The notes: generated by a model from the sequence alone, not told the origin. A stretch of 64,000 nt of DNA from Thermomicrobiales bacterium (GCA_041390825.1 JAWKPF010000011.1:89858-153857), one strand, 5' to 3'; shown: positions 35,860 through 45,692, numbered from the stretch's first letter. Program-made: numbers and translations.

Positions 35860-38187
35860 TCAGACGAGTTCGAGTTCCAGCGCCTTGCGAACGGCCGCGG
35901 CGCGGTTGCGGGCGTCGAGCTTCTGTAGCACATGCGCAACGTGACTCCGGGCTGTTCCGTGGCTGATCTTCAACTCCGCGCTGATCTGCCGGTCGGTCTT
36001 GCCCTGCACGAGCAGCGCAAGCACGGCCTGCTCGCGAGGCGAAAGATCGAACGCGTTGGGCGCCTGTGGCGTGCGTTTGACCGGCGCCTTCGGGCGCGCG
36101 GGCCGTCGTTGGCCGGATTCGATCTGCGCCGCGATCTCCGATGCGCGTGCCACCAGCTGTGGCAACGATTGGGCAGCTGCTTCCTGGGCAAGGAGCCGAA
36201 GATCGTCAGGAGCCAGATTTGCCTTGAGCCGAGCGCGATCTTCCGACGAAAGCCAGGATCCCTCACGCGGCACCACTGAGGACGAGGTCATCAGGAGTTC
36301 CGCGCTGGCCAGCAACTCGAGCGCTTCCTCGGTATAGCCGAGCTTGAGCGCGATCGCCATCAACCCGGAGAGGTCTTCGAAGATACCCCACGGATTGGCT
36401 GACTCGAGCGCCAGCGCGAGGCTCTCGCGATGCCAACGAGCGGAGACCGGATAGTCGCCGCGAAGGAAGGCAAGATCGCCCAGCAGCTGCAGGGTCCAGA
36501 TGGACGCGCGTGTAAACCCGATATGCGCGTGACGCTCTTGCGCGACTTGCAGGGTCTCCTCCGCGCTGTCGAGCCGGTCGAGACGCATCTCCGCAATGCC
36601 AAGCAGGGTTTGCGCGGCCGCCCATGGGATGCTGCGTTCGGGACTTGTGGCCAGGGACGCCTGCGCGAACCGGTGCATCTCCTGGTAATCGCCGGCATAC
36701 CAGGCAGATTGCGCTTGCCACATCAACGCAGTTGCCTGGGCTGCGCGATCGGCTGGCACGATGTCATGGGAGCGCCGATACCGCTCCGCCGCCAACGCTG
36801 CATCGCCGCTTGCCCAGGCAATGAGTCCCGCCGCGACCCAATAGCGATGCAGATCGCGTTCTGTCAATTCGCTGTCGTCGCGCCGCGGGTCGATGCGTTC
36901 GAACCAGCGCTTGCCCTCGTCGGTCTGGCCACCGAAGGACCAGAAGTCGCCCAGGTTGCCCAGAATACGTGCCGCGCGCGCCACGTCCCCGCGTTCGAGC
37001 GACCAGTCGAGCGCGGCGCGGATATTGTCCAGCTCCACCCGGAGCCGGGCAAAAACCACATGCTCTCGCGGACCGGCAAACTCGCGGGAAAGGGCAGCAG
37101 TCATCTGTTCGACCCAAACGGCATGCCGCTCGCGCGCCGCCGGCAACTCGCCCAGCTGCTCCAGTTCGCCAAGGACGAATTCGCGCACAGCAGCGAAGAG
37201 CAGGAATCGGGGTTTGGTTTCCCGTTCGATTGGCTCGATGATGCTGGCATCGACCAGCCGCTCGATGAGATCGACCGCTTCTTCCGGTTCGCCGATTCCC
37301 GCGGCGGTGGCAACAGCTTCGATCCCGTCGAGCGGGACTGACCCGGCAAAGACTCCCATCTCCCGCAGCAATGCTCGTTGCTTGTTGTCCAGCAGGCGAT
37401 AGCTCCAGTCGATCGCATCGCGCATGGAGCGATGCCGATCGGGCGCATCGGTCGGCCCCGCGGACAGGAGCCGCAGCGGTTGCGAGAGCCGGGAGAGCAG
37501 CGCCTGGGGCGCCATCACGCGAATACGCGCAGCGGCCAGCTCGATGGCGAGCGGCAACCCGGAAAGCTGCGCGCAGATCTCCTCGATCGCGCGCACATCG
37601 GCGGGAGAGGGATCGTAGCCGGGGCGAATCGCGCGGCTGCGTTGCAGGAAGAGCTCTGCGGCTTCGCTGTGGCCGATCTGGCCATCCGGGGCCACATCGA
37701 GCGCGCCAATCGAGAAGACATGCTCGTGCGCCAGATTCAGCGGCGATCGGCTGGTGATCAGCACCATCAGCCCTTCGATGCGTGAGACGAGCTGAGAAAG
37801 CTCCGTAGCTCCGTCCAGGAGATGCTCGAAATTGTCGAGCACGAGCAAGGTTTCCCGACCCTGCAGCGCCTCCACGATCTGATCGCCAGCCGTATCGGAG
37901 GTGCGTTCGCGTATCCCAAGAGCCTGGGCAATGCGGAGCAGGATGAGGGAGGGATCGGACAGTCCGGCCAGTTCGACGAACCACCGGCCGTCGGAAAAGC
38001 CGTCGGTCGTCAACCCGACGTGCAACGCGAGGCGAGTCTTCCCGGCGCCGCCAGGGCCGGTGAGGGTCAGGATGCGGACATCCGGCCGATGCAGAAGATC
38101 GTGAATGGCGGCGATTTCGGCTTCGCGGCCGATGAGCGACGTTTGGGGACGGGGAAAAGCGCTGAGGCTCGATTGCGCGAAAGACAT
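35860..38187 (-). CDS. STAND ATPase with LuxR domain, tandem paralogue
   Basis: This 775-residue paralogue shares the whole architecture with its downstream neighbour: N-terminal [20 protein letters not shown], Walker [16 protein letters not shown], Walker [18 protein letters not shown]-like centre, and a C-terminal LuxR HTH ([22 protein letters not shown]). A linker of Pro/Lys/Arg ([17 protein letters not shown]) precedes the HTH. I start at ATG 38187, which has GGGAGG just before and aligns with the paralogue. The two are recent duplicates. No enzyme or transporter gene is adjacent to name the signal. Confidence 0.92.
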   Translation of the reverse strand: MSFAQSSLSAFPRPQTSLIGREAEIAAIHDLLHRPDVRILTLTGPGGAGKTRLALHVGLTTDGFSDGRWFVELAGLSDPSLILLRIAQALGIRERTSDTAGDQIVEALQGRETLLVLDNFEHLLDGATELSQLVSRIEGLMVLITSRSPLNLAHEHVFSIGALDVAPDGQIGHSEAAELFLQRSRAIRPGYDPSPADVRAIEEICAQLSGLPLAIELAAARIRVMAPQALLSRLSQPLRLLSAGPTDAPDRHRSMRDAIDWSYRLLDNKQRALLREMGVFAGSVPLDGIEAVATAAGIGEPEEAVDLIERLVDASIIEPIERETKPRFLLFAAVREFVLGELEQLGELPAARERHAVWVEQMTAALSREFAGPREHVVFARLRVELDNIRAALDWSLERGDVARAARILGNLGDFWSFGGQTDEGKRWFERIDPRRDDSELTERDLHRYWVAAGLIAWASGDAALAAERYRRSHDIVPADRAAQATALMWQAQSAWYAGDYQEMHRFAQASLATSPERSIPWAAAQTLLGIAEMRLDRLDSAEETLQVAQERHAHIGFTRASIWTLQLLGDLAFLRGDYPVSARWHRESLALALESANPWGIFEDLSGLMAIALKLGYTEEALELLASAELLMTSSSVVPREGSWLSSEDRARLKANLAPDDLRLLAQEAAAQSLPQLVARASEIAAQIESGQRRPARPKAPVKRTPQAPNAFDLSPREQAVLALLVQGKTDRQISAELKISHGTARSHVAHVLQKLDARNRAAAVRKALELELV

Positions 38188-38318
38188 GTCCCTCCCCGAC
38201 ACGTGCCACCGGCCGACTCCGATATGAGAATAGTCGCCTATTTGGCCGGATCGTGTCTCGTGGAAACTCGCGTGAATCCGAATGAATCCGAATCGAACCG
38301 CCCCACGTATACGGCATT

Positions 38319-38347
38319 GAGAGCATCACCCCAAAATCGATGCTCTC
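38319..38347. repeat. Inverted repeat, 9-bp arms
   Basis: GAGAGCATC and GATGCTCTC flank an 11-base spacer. It may be an operator for the STAND-LuxR gene or a second terminator. Confidence 0.45.
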
Positions 38348-38396
38348 TCCCAAGCCCAGTGGAGCGCCGCACACGCTCCACCCCTCCCCTTCCCGC

Positions 38397-38424
38397 ATTG
38401 ACCCGGTCTTTGGACCGGGTCAAT
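38397..38424. terminator. 12-bp stem terminator downstream of the NicO gene
   Basis: ATTGACCCGGTC pairs with its perfect complement around TTTG. The T-rich flank (GTATTTT) is on the plus-strand side, so it is strongest for plus-strand transcripts, yet lies downstream of a minus-strand gene. It is probably bidirectional. Confidence 0.65.
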
Positions 38425-38526
38425 GTATTTTCCGGACCGATGCGCTGTGCTTGCCCTCGGCTCCGGGTTCCAGCAGAGACAACCGCCACACGCCCGGGAC
38501 ACCGGGCTCTGGACCACGAACCACAC

Positions 38527-39981
38527 CTAATCCAGCTCCGCCAGCAACATGACGACCCCGACGGTCGTAATGAGCACAGCGCTGGCGAGGGGAAGAAGCC
38601 GGGCCGCAGTGGCAACGGTTCTCCCAGGGACGCTCGCATCGCCTCCGGGAAGGCGCTGCAGCATGGTCGAGGAGCGGGATTGCACGAACGCCACCACCGC
38701 CCCGAACGCGACCAGCACGGCGGCCAGCCCAAGACTGAAGGCGACGATGGAGATCATGCCGAGCCACGCCTGATGCAAGCCGATGGCCAGCAGGAGAATG
38801 GCCAACGCTTCCGGGCACGGAACGATTCCCCCCGCAATCCCCAGCGCAAGCAGATCGCGCAGCGACGTGCGGTCCCGCAGCGCAAGCGCCTCCTCGAGGT
38901 GGAGCCGGGCGTGTTCCTCGTCGGTCAGGCTCGCATGATCGTGGTGATGATGATGGTGCGCATGGTCGTGGTCGTGATGGTGATGCGCATCGTGCGCGTG
39001 TACATGCTTGTGCCTGATCCCAAGGTAGGCCCGTCGGATCAAGCTGAGTCCCAAACCGATGACCAGCAGCGCCGAGACGACCTGCATGATCGGAACGACG
39101 CGTGACGGCAAGAAGATCGCGCTGGCGGCGATGGTGAGCCCTCCCAACGCAAAGACCCCGGCGGTGTGGGTGAAGGTGACGATCCCGGCCAGGGCGAACG
39201 CATCGCGCATGGTGCCCTGGGTCGCAACCAGATACCCGGCCACCAGCGCTTTGCCATGGCCGGGCTGGGCGGCATGCAGCGCGCCGACGACGGCGAAGGT
39301 CGAAAGCAAGACCAGGAAAAACGTGGGGGTGCGCTCGCGGCCGAAGAGCTCAGCGGCTCGGGCGCCGAGCCTGGTGGACGCGAGGGCGCTGGCGCTGATT
39401 TCGGATTTCTCCGCCGGAGAGCCGATGCCCAGCCCATATGCGACGCGGTTCTCTGCCGAGGGCCATCCCTGCGAAACGATACCGATGCCATCGCTGGTGC
39501 TGACCGCGAAGGTATAGGAGGAACGCAACGCTCGATAGGTATTGGAGACGATCATGAGCTGCTCGACATCTGCCGGAGCAATCGCCGGGAACCGAAAGCG
39601 CACCTCGATCGGCTGCACACCGGCGTGGAAGGCTTGCAGATCAGGGACCGTGACACTCGCTTTGGCGGGATCGAGCGGGATCGGGCGGCGGTCGATCGAG
39701 ATCGCCAGGTGCTGAACGAACTTTTGGCTCCAGGTGGCGATCTCCGCCGCGGAGGCAGCGCCATTTTGGTCCTGGTCGAGATCGGCAATCAGGAACTCTT
39801 TGGCCAGAACCCCGCCACCGATCGAGATCGTGATCTCGATCGACTTGGGGGAGAGATCGACTTGAAGATGCTGGAGCAACTCGTCGGCAGGATGGGCAGC
39901 GGATGGGCTCGGGAACGCCCACACGACGAGGAACGCCACCAGAATGGGGAAAAGCAACACTTGGCGAAGACGGGTCGTCAT
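38527..39981 (-). CDS. NicO-family nickel/cobalt transporter with EF-hand-like exported domain
   Basis: The 484-residue protein has a signal peptide (FPILVAFLVVWAFPSPSAAH), an exported domain (about 30-215), then six helices. The NicO signatures are ALHAAQPGHGKALVAGYLV and AGGIVPCPEALAILLLAIG. A His-rich loop (about 335-365; many HHHHDHDHAH) should bind metal. Inside the exported domain DLDQDQNGAASAAEI fits a 12-residue EF-hand calcium loop (D-x-D-x-N-G-x6-E). The role is Ni2+/Co2+ efflux or uptake. The downstream neighbour metE makes a B12/cobalt connection possible but unproven. Confidence 0.85.
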   Translation of the reverse strand: MTTRLRQVLLFPILVAFLVVWAFPSPSAAHPADELLQHLQVDLSPKSIEITISIGGGVLAKEFLIADLDQDQNGAASAAEIATWSQKFVQHLAISIDRRPIPLDPAKASVTVPDLQAFHAGVQPIEVRFRFPAIAPADVEQLMIVSNTYRALRSSYTFAVSTSDGIGIVSQGWPSAENRVAYGLGIGSPAEKSEISASALASTRLGARAAELFGRERTPTFFLVLLSTFAVVGALHAAQPGHGKALVAGYLVATQGTMRDAFALAGIVTFTHTAGVFALGGLTIAASAIFLPSRVVPIMQVVSALLVIGLGLSLIRRAYLGIRHKHVHAHDAHHHHDHDHAHHHHHHDHASLTDEEHARLHLEEALALRDRTSLRDLLALGIAGGIVPCPEALAILLLAIGLHQAWLGMISIVAFSLGLAAVLVAFGAVVAFVQSRSSTMLQRLPGGDASVPGRTVATAARLLPLASAVLITTVGVVMLLAELD

Positions 39982-40118
39982 GATGGGGAATTGTGCGTGT
40001 TCGATCCCAGATCGTGCGAGACGATTTCGCCCCTTGCGCGATCTCTTCGTCCAGAACGGCAAGTCCACGAGCGACGAGGACCACGCGGGCGCAGTCCTCG
40101 CCGCTGAGCAGATCGAGT

Positions 40119-42407
40119 TCAGCTCGCGCCGTTGGCCAGAGACTCCCGCACGATCCGGGTGGCGGCGACCAGATTGGTCAGCGAATCGGCAACTTCCTGC
40201 TCTCCCCGGGTCTTGAGCCCACAATCCGGGTTGATCCAGACGCGCACGGGACCGAGGTAGTCGACCGTCGCGGCAATCACCGTCACAAACTCGTCCACGG
40301 ACGGCACCTTGGGCGAGTGCACGTCGTAGACACCCGGGCCGACACCTTTCTGATAGTCGAAGTCGCGGAAGACCGAAAGCATTTCCAGCGCCGAGCGAGC
40401 GTTCTCGATCGAAAGCACATCGGCGTCGAGCGCATCGATCGCTGCAATGACATCGCCGAACTCCGAATAGCACATGTGGGTATGAATCTGGACCTCCGGA
40501 GGCGCACCAGCAGCGGCCAGCCGGAAGCATGCGGTGGCCCAGTCCAGATAGGCTCCCCATTCGCTGCGGTCGAGCGGCAGCCCCTCACGCAGAGCAGGTT
40601 CGTCGATCTGGATGACCGTGAGCCCGGCATCGATCAGGTCTTGCACTTCGTCCCGGATGGCAAGCGCGATCTGCTCGCAAGTAGCCGAGCGCGGCTGATC
40701 GTCCCGCACGAACGACCAGTTGAGCATGGTGACTGGCCCGGTGAGCATCCCCTTGACCGGACGCTCGGTGAGCGATTGGGCGTAGGTGGACCAGCGCACC
40801 GACATGGGCCCCGGTCGGGAGACATCGGCAAAGATGATCGGGGGACGGACGCATCGGGTGCCATAGGATTGGACCCAACCGTGCTCGGTCGCGGCGAAGC
40901 CGTTCAGTTGCTCGGCGAAGTACTGCACCATGTCGTTGCGTTCGGGCTCGCCATGGACGAGCACATCCAGACCGATCTCCTCCTGGAACGCGATCGTGGC
41001 TGCAATCGAGGCGGCGATGGTGGCGTCGTACTCTTCGGGTGTGATTTCCCCCTTGTCCATCGCACGCCGCGCCTTACGCAACTCGTTGGTCTGCGGAAAC
41101 GAACCGATCGTCGTCGTTGGGAGTGGTGGCAGGTCCAGCACGGGCGCCTGGGCAGCGGCACGAAATGCGGCGGGGGCTTCCCGTCGCCGGTCGGGTTCGC
41201 GCAACGCCTCGACACGCGCACGAACAGCTGGATCGGTGCGCAGTCGTGAGGTCGCCTTCGCGTCCAGCACGGCCCGGTTTGCCGCAATGGCGGCTGATTC
41301 ATCGAGCCCATTGAGCGCGTTGGTCAGAATCGCGATCTCGCGCAGCTTCTGCTCGGCAAAGGCCAACCACGATTGCAGTTCCGGGTCGAGCGCGGTTTCA
41401 CGGAAAGCGTCGTAGGGCGTATGCAGAAGCGAGCACGACGTGGTGACGAGCAGGTCGTCACGGCCGATATGCGTTGCAAGAAGCTGAAGGTCGGCAAGCG
41501 CCGAGGCAAGGTCGGCAATCCAGATGTTGCGCCCATCGACGATCCCTGCGCCGAGCGCGAGTCCGGCCGGCCATGGCGTGTCGAGCACCCGATGCAGCAA
41601 TCCCTCGCTTCGCGTGAAGTCGAGGCCGATTCCGGTAATCGGCAGATCGAGCAACGTGGTGAGATGGACACCCGGATCGCCATAGGGAACATGGACGAGC
41701 ATCCTGGTCTGGGCTGCCGAGGCGCCCAGGAACTGATAGGCGGTTCGTAGAGCTGCACCGGCGGCAGCGTCCTGATCGCGGACGAGAACCGGTTCGTGCA
41801 GCTCGATCCAATCGGCCCCGGAGGCGGCAAGACGTCCAATGACCTCGCCGTAGACTGGAAGCAGCGACGGAAGGAGCGCGAGCGGATCGCTGCCATCGTT
41901 CATTTCGGCCAGTCGCAGATAGGTCACCGGCCCAACAAGGATGACCTTCGCCGTCAAACCCAGCGCCTGGGCTTCTGCGAGCTCGGCGAACGGCTTGTCC
42001 GAGCCGATCTGGAACGATTGACCGGGCGCCAGCTCGGGCACCAGGTAGTGATAGTTGGTGTCGAACCACTTGGTCATGTCGAGCGCGGCCACGCCCCCGG
42101 TTTGTCGTTCGCCGCGCGCCATGCGGAAGTAGGTATCCAGATCGACCGGTCCTGATCCGAACCGCTCAGGGAGTGCGCCGAGGAGCACCGACATATCGAG
42201 CATCTGGTCGTAGAACGAGAAGTCGTTCACAGCAACGAGATCGATACCGGCGTCGCGTTGCGTCTGCCAATGGGTTTGTCGCAACGCCGCGGCAGTGGCC
42301 AGGAGCTCATCCTGTCCCAACTTGCCGGACCAATACCGCTCGGTTGCCCACTTCAGCTCCCGATCACGCCCGATGCGGGGAAATCCCGCGATTGTCGAAA
42401 CCGCCAT
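40119..42407 (-). CDS. metE: Cobalamin-independent methionine synthase
   Basis: The 762-residue enzyme is full length, with N-terminal MAVSTIAGFPRIGRDRELKWA and a C-terminal catalytic barrel. Zinc ligands lie in IHTHMCYSEFGD (His, Cys), LSIENARS (Glu context) and WINPDCGLKTRG (Cys). It transfers methyl from 5-methyltetrahydropteroyltriglutamate to homocysteine. AAGGAGA precedes the ATG 42407. The riboswitch at 42912-43090 should switch the gene off when B12 is available, so the organism probably also has B12-dependent metH or imports B12. Confidence 0.97.
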   Translation of the reverse strand: MAVSTIAGFPRIGRDRELKWATERYWSGKLGQDELLATAAALRQTHWQTQRDAGIDLVAVNDFSFYDQMLDMSVLLGALPERFGSGPVDLDTYFRMARGERQTGGVAALDMTKWFDTNYHYLVPELAPGQSFQIGSDKPFAELAEAQALGLTAKVILVGPVTYLRLAEMNDGSDPLALLPSLLPVYGEVIGRLAASGADWIELHEPVLVRDQDAAAGAALRTAYQFLGASAAQTRMLVHVPYGDPGVHLTTLLDLPITGIGLDFTRSEGLLHRVLDTPWPAGLALGAGIVDGRNIWIADLASALADLQLLATHIGRDDLLVTTSCSLLHTPYDAFRETALDPELQSWLAFAEQKLREIAILTNALNGLDESAAIAANRAVLDAKATSRLRTDPAVRARVEALREPDRRREAPAAFRAAAQAPVLDLPPLPTTTIGSFPQTNELRKARRAMDKGEITPEEYDATIAASIAATIAFQEEIGLDVLVHGEPERNDMVQYFAEQLNGFAATEHGWVQSYGTRCVRPPIIFADVSRPGPMSVRWSTYAQSLTERPVKGMLTGPVTMLNWSFVRDDQPRSATCEQIALAIRDEVQDLIDAGLTVIQIDEPALREGLPLDRSEWGAYLDWATACFRLAAAGAPPEVQIHTHMCYSEFGDVIAAIDALDADVLSIENARSALEMLSVFRDFDYQKGVGPGVYDVHSPKVPSVDEFVTVIAATVDYLGPVRVWINPDCGLKTRGEQEVADSLTNLVAATRIVRESLANGAS

Positions 42408-42911
42408 CCGATCGTCTCCTTGTCGTTCTATCCATTGTTCACTACCGCAGATGCGGGCGACCGAAACGGTCAGGTCGCCCAGGAAAGCAACGGTCTCGCC
42501 CAGCCCGGGCAAGCGAGCGTTTGGCATCGGATCAATCCCAACTGAGCGTCGAGCCCGAGGACACCTGCAAACGCATGCGGTGATTGCCCTGGTCTGTCGG
42601 CTGGCCGTGGGAACTGGATCGAACGATGGACATTGGCGCACCTCCCGCGCTCACGATTCCAACGGCCGGCGACATACGCGCGACCGCACCTTCTACGAGA
42701 TCGAGGAACGTGGAGATACGTCGAACGCACCCGATTCATCTGACGCGAACGCCAGGAACCGAGCGCGAACCCTCACACCCTCGTGTGCGACCTGGTTTCC
42801 GCGGAACGATGGAAGGCGGCGAACCCGGCGCCCGGAAGGAGTGCCGACAGCTCGCCCCGCCAACCTCCCCGCGGAGGTCCGGGTTCACATCGCGCCCTCG
42901 CGGCGCGAGCC
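42408..42911 (-). other. 500-base leader between the riboswitch and metE
   Basis: No gene is supported here. A 6-bp stem ACCTCC-CCGC-GGAGGT (42863-42878) directly follows the riboswitch and contains a Shine-Dalgarno-like sequence. The leader is much longer than usual for a B12 riboswitch. A second promoter or a small peptide may hide here, but I could not find one. Confidence 0.5.
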
Positions 42912-43090
42912 ATCGGCCGGTGTTCGGACTTCGAGGCGTTTTGGTCGTTTCCGACCAGGTTTCCTACTGGCCATCGCTTCCCAGTCGGTTCGACTGGCGC
43001 ATGTGATGGCGGTGGTTCCTCGTTACCGCTGCGGGGCAGCTCTGGATTCGCACCAGATTCCCAATTGCTTCGCTAACTACCAGATGTAGT
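42912..43090 (-). promoter_or_regulatory. Cobalamin riboswitch upstream of metE
   Basis: Read on the minus strand, the core has GGTGCGAATCC (43044-43054), then GCTGCCCCGCAGCGGTAA (43023-43040), the most conserved parts of the B12 riboswitch aptamer. A B12-box-like segment, AAGTCCGAACACCGGCC, lies at 42915-42931. The helix elements between fit the class. It should bind adenosylcobalamin and repress metE when B12 is present. Confidence 0.9.
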
Positions 43091-43169
43091 AGCGAACCGA
43101 CAGCCCGGACACTCTATCATGGGGATGCCGGCCACGCAATCGCGCTATTCATGAATCGCGCTCAATGCG

Positions 43170-43206
43170 AAAACGGGCCGCTCGACCGTTTCCGGGAGCG
43201 GCCCGT
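43170..43206 (-). terminator. Terminator of pncB
   Basis: ACGGGCCGCTC and GAGCGGCCCGT are perfect 11-bp arms followed on the minus strand by TTTT. It lies about 160 bases after the pncB stop and before the riboswitch, so it insulates metE. Confidence 0.75.
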
Positions 43207-43362
43207 CCGCTTGGGAAGGGAGGGAAGTGGATGTCCACTGCACTCAGTGTCGGACTCGGGTCTGTGAATGACGTCAGGAGCCGCTCGAACCTTGCTGGGA
43301 ATCATTCCTGGCGGTGTTCTGCCGGATGTGCCTCGGTCGTCCCAAGGCTCATGACTCCGGCC

Positions 43363-44805
43363 TCAGGACTCCGGACCCGCTTCGTAATGCGCGATGGTCT
43401 CCTCCCGCAGGGCCAACAGCGATTCTGAAAACGCGACCGGATAGGCCCGTTCGGGAGTGAGCTCGCGCAGGTACGGCGGAAGCGCGCCGAGCGACTCCAA
43501 CGCTCGCGATCGAATCTGCTGGACCGATTCTTCCGGTATCACGCGCTTGCCGCTCACGACGATCGGCTCGAGCAATGCGCGGCTGTCACTAGGAGCGGGT
43601 TCATCGTCGAGGGCAATGACATCTCCGCGGTAGTCATCCCGCCGGTAGACCTGTTTGCGGCCGGGCCAGGTGCTCTTGTCGCCCGCGATCTTGATACGCG
43701 CGGGCTGATCGGGATCGCTGTCGAACCAGACCAGCTTGTAGACCGCGCCGATGACGCCGCCGACGGTCCCGCTGGCAACCGTGCCGAGTCCGACACCGAG
43801 ATTGCCGCCAACGCCAAACCCGTCGACCGGCGCGCCCGCCCCAAGGATCGTTTCGATGCGGTACTCGTCGATATCGCCACTAACCAGGACCCGCACATCG
43901 GTCAACCCGGCTGCATCGAGCCGCTCGCGCACCAGGAAGCTGTCGGCAACCAGATCGCCACTATCGAGCCGGACAGCCACGAGGCGATTCCCGGTGCGCG
44001 GGTCCTCTTCTCTGGCGACCTCGATCGCATGCTCGATGCCGGTGGCGACATCGTAGGTGTCGAGCAACAGGCTGTAGCGCGGCAGGGCGGTGGCAACCGC
44101 CCGGAACGCTTCGATCTCTGTTGGATAGGCCTGCACCAGCGCATGCGGGATCGTTCCGCTGGCCGGAATGTCATACGCCATGGCGGCCGCGACGAACGAG
44201 GTGCTGTCACATCCCCCGATGAATCCAGCGCGGGTTGCGAAATAGGGCGCATGCGCGCGCCGAAACGAGAAATCCGCAATGCTGGCGCCATGGGCAGCCA
44301 GTGTCAGGCGAGCAGCCTTGGTCGCGATCAGGGTCGAAACGCCGATTGCCCGCAGCAAGCCGGATTCGAGAATGAGCGCCTCATGAAAGGGCGCCGTCAC
44401 TCGCAACAATGGCTCGTTTGGAAACGCGATCTCCCCTTCCCGGATGGCCAGAATGTCTCCCGAGAAGCGCATCTGGCTGAGAGAGGTCAGGAAGGCTGGC
44501 TCGTAGTGCTTGATCTCTTCGAGATAGGCAAGCTGGGGATCGGTAAAGACGAAGCGTTGGAGAAGGTCCAACGCCGGTTCGAGTCCAGCGACCAGCATGA
44601 AACCGCCCGCGAACGGGTTGGAACGCACATAGAGGTCGAAGGTCGCCGCGCCGGTGTGATGCCCTTTCCAGGCCATGTAGGCGGCGTCCAGGTGGTAAAG
44701 ATCGAGGTAGAGCGCGGTCGAGTCCGGCAGGAAGGCATGATCGCCCTGGTATCCCCGAATCTCCCCCGAATCATCCACGAAGCCATGGGAATTGCTTTGG
44801 CTCAT
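43363..44805 (-). CDS. pncB: Nicotinate phosphoribosyltransferase
   Basis: The 480-residue protein has the family's N-terminal ALYLDLYHLDAAYMA, central SGTIPHALVQ with the catalytic His, barrel motif LLLDTYDVATGIEHAIE and VRLDSGDL (phosphate-binding). It makes nicotinate mononucleotide in the Preiss-Handler NAD salvage route. GGAG precedes the ATG. The last codons GAG TCC TGA and the following bases belong to a heptamer array (43354-43381). The adjacent isochorismatase-like gene probably supplies nicotinate. Confidence 0.93.
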   Translation of the reverse strand: MSQSNSHGFVDDSGEIRGYQGDHAFLPDSTALYLDLYHLDAAYMAWKGHHTGAATFDLYVRSNPFAGGFMLVAGLEPALDLLQRFVFTDPQLAYLEEIKHYEPAFLTSLSQMRFSGDILAIREGEIAFPNEPLLRVTAPFHEALILESGLLRAIGVSTLIATKAARLTLAAHGASIADFSFRRAHAPYFATRAGFIGGCDSTSFVAAAMAYDIPASGTIPHALVQAYPTEIEAFRAVATALPRYSLLLDTYDVATGIEHAIEVAREEDPRTGNRLVAVRLDSGDLVADSFLVRERLDAAGLTDVRVLVSGDIDEYRIETILGAGAPVDGFGVGGNLGVGLGTVASGTVGGVIGAVYKLVWFDSDPDQPARIKIAGDKSTWPGRKQVYRRDDYRGDVIALDDEPAPSDSRALLEPIVVSGKRVIPEESVQQIRSRALESLGALPPYLRELTPERAYPVAFSESLLALREETIAHYEAGPES

Positions 44806-44830
44806 GCGTTCTCCACGTATCCGGCCCGGG

Positions 44831-44966
44831 CTCTGAGTCCGGAGGCCGGAGTTCGGAGCCCGGAGATGTTCGAACGAATCGGCTCCGGACTTAGCGCTCC
44901 TCGACCCGGTGTCTCAAGGCGCAGGACCAAGGTCTCCGGGCTCAGGACTCCGGCCTCCGGACCCCA
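44831..44966. repeat. Paired inverted heptamer arrays, TCCGGAG / CTCCGGN family
   Basis: Left arm, 44831-44865: CTCTGAG, TCCGGAG, GCCGGAG, TTCGGAG, CCCGGAG. Right arm, 44932-44966: GTCTCCG, GGCTCAG, GACTCCG, GCCTCCG, GACCCCA. The arms are near reverse complements separated by 66 bases, between pncB and the nicotinamidase-like gene. Confidence 0.9.
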
Positions 44967-44975
44967 ATCTCTTCT

Positions 44976-45665
44976 CTACGCCAGCGTCCGCACGATGCGG
45001 ATGTTGTTCGATGCCAGATGATAGAGCCAGACGGCGTGGAAGAAGTCGGCGGGATGCGCACGGCCTGGTGGGAGACCGGGATCGTCGGGGATGTCGAAGG
45101 TTTCGACGCAATCGATCGGGATGACCACCTGAAACCCCTGGATGCCCCGTGCATTGGCGCGCAACCGCAGATGCATCGCCAACGCTGTTACGCAAAGATC
45201 GGTGCAATCGCCGATCACAATGGCGGTGCGAAGATTCGGGTGCGCGTCCAGCCAGGCATCGAAGCCGGTATCGATCGCGGGATGCAACGAGTTCTTCTCG
45301 ATGATCGTGAAATGACTGGCGAAGGGAAGCGCGGCCAGCTCCGGGATCATCTCGCTCTCGCTGGTGCCGGCGATCGCGTGCGCGGGATACGCCTCGAATT
45401 CGGGGGTGTCGGCCGGATGCGCGTCCTGTAGAAAGACAAAGTCACGGATACCGTGGTCCCAGGCGCGCTGCACGAGCTCCAGCACCGGTACGGTGATGCG
45501 ATCGATACGCTCTGACGAGAGCGCGCCCTCGCGCAAGAATCCGTTGATGAGGTCGGCGGAGAACATGGCGGCGGCGGTTGGGTCCGGCGCGATCTCGGCG
45601 AGGCGCGCGGCGGGAACCGTTCCCAGCCAACGAGCAACAAACGGTGGAATGTCGGTGGAGCGCAC
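44976..45665 (-). CDS. Isochorismatase-superfamily hydrolase, probable nicotinamidase
   Basis: The 229-residue protein has the Asp-Lys-Cys triad: FSADLINGFLREG (Asp about 38), IIEKNSLHPAIDTGFD (Lys about 122) and GDCTDLCVTALAMHLRL (Cys about 155). Metal-ligand contexts HPADTPEFEAYPAHAI fit nicotinamidases (PncA), including the D-x-H zinc-type arrangement. It follows pncB in the same direction, which supports conversion of nicotinamide to nicotinate. The start is a GTG. It is somewhat longer than E. coli PncA. Confidence 0.82.
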   Translation of the reverse strand: MRSTDIPPFVARWLGTVPAARLAEIAPDPTAAAMFSADLINGFLREGALSSERIDRITVPVLELVQRAWDHGIRDFVFLQDAHPADTPEFEAYPAHAIAGTSESEMIPELAALPFASHFTIIEKNSLHPAIDTGFDAWLDAHPNLRTAIVIGDCTDLCVTALAMHLRLRANARGIQGFQVVIPIDCVETFDIPDDPGLPPGRAHPADFFHAVWLYHLASNNIRIVRTLA

Positions 45666-45692
45666 GATGAAAACCCCGCACCGAGCGTCGTC

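Larger units (their letters stand above)
38188..38526. other. Intergenic region with two hairpins and a tandem decamer
   Basis: No gene is seen. The direct repeat GAATCCGAAT occurs twice back to back at 38274-38293, about 90 bases upstream of the STAND-LuxR start. It could be a regulator site. Two hairpins listed separately end transcription from the NicO gene. Confidence 0.5.

Noticed and set aside
38238..38732. Minus-strand 164-codon frame
   Set aside because: It runs out of frame over the NicO C-terminus and the terminator hairpins.
42584..43006. Plus-strand frames over the metE leader
   Set aside because: They run antisense to the cobalamin riboswitch and have no homology.
43101..43145. 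Minus-strand promoter for the riboswitch
   Set aside because: TTGCGT and TAGAGT at 17-base spacing are a poor match; too weak to list.
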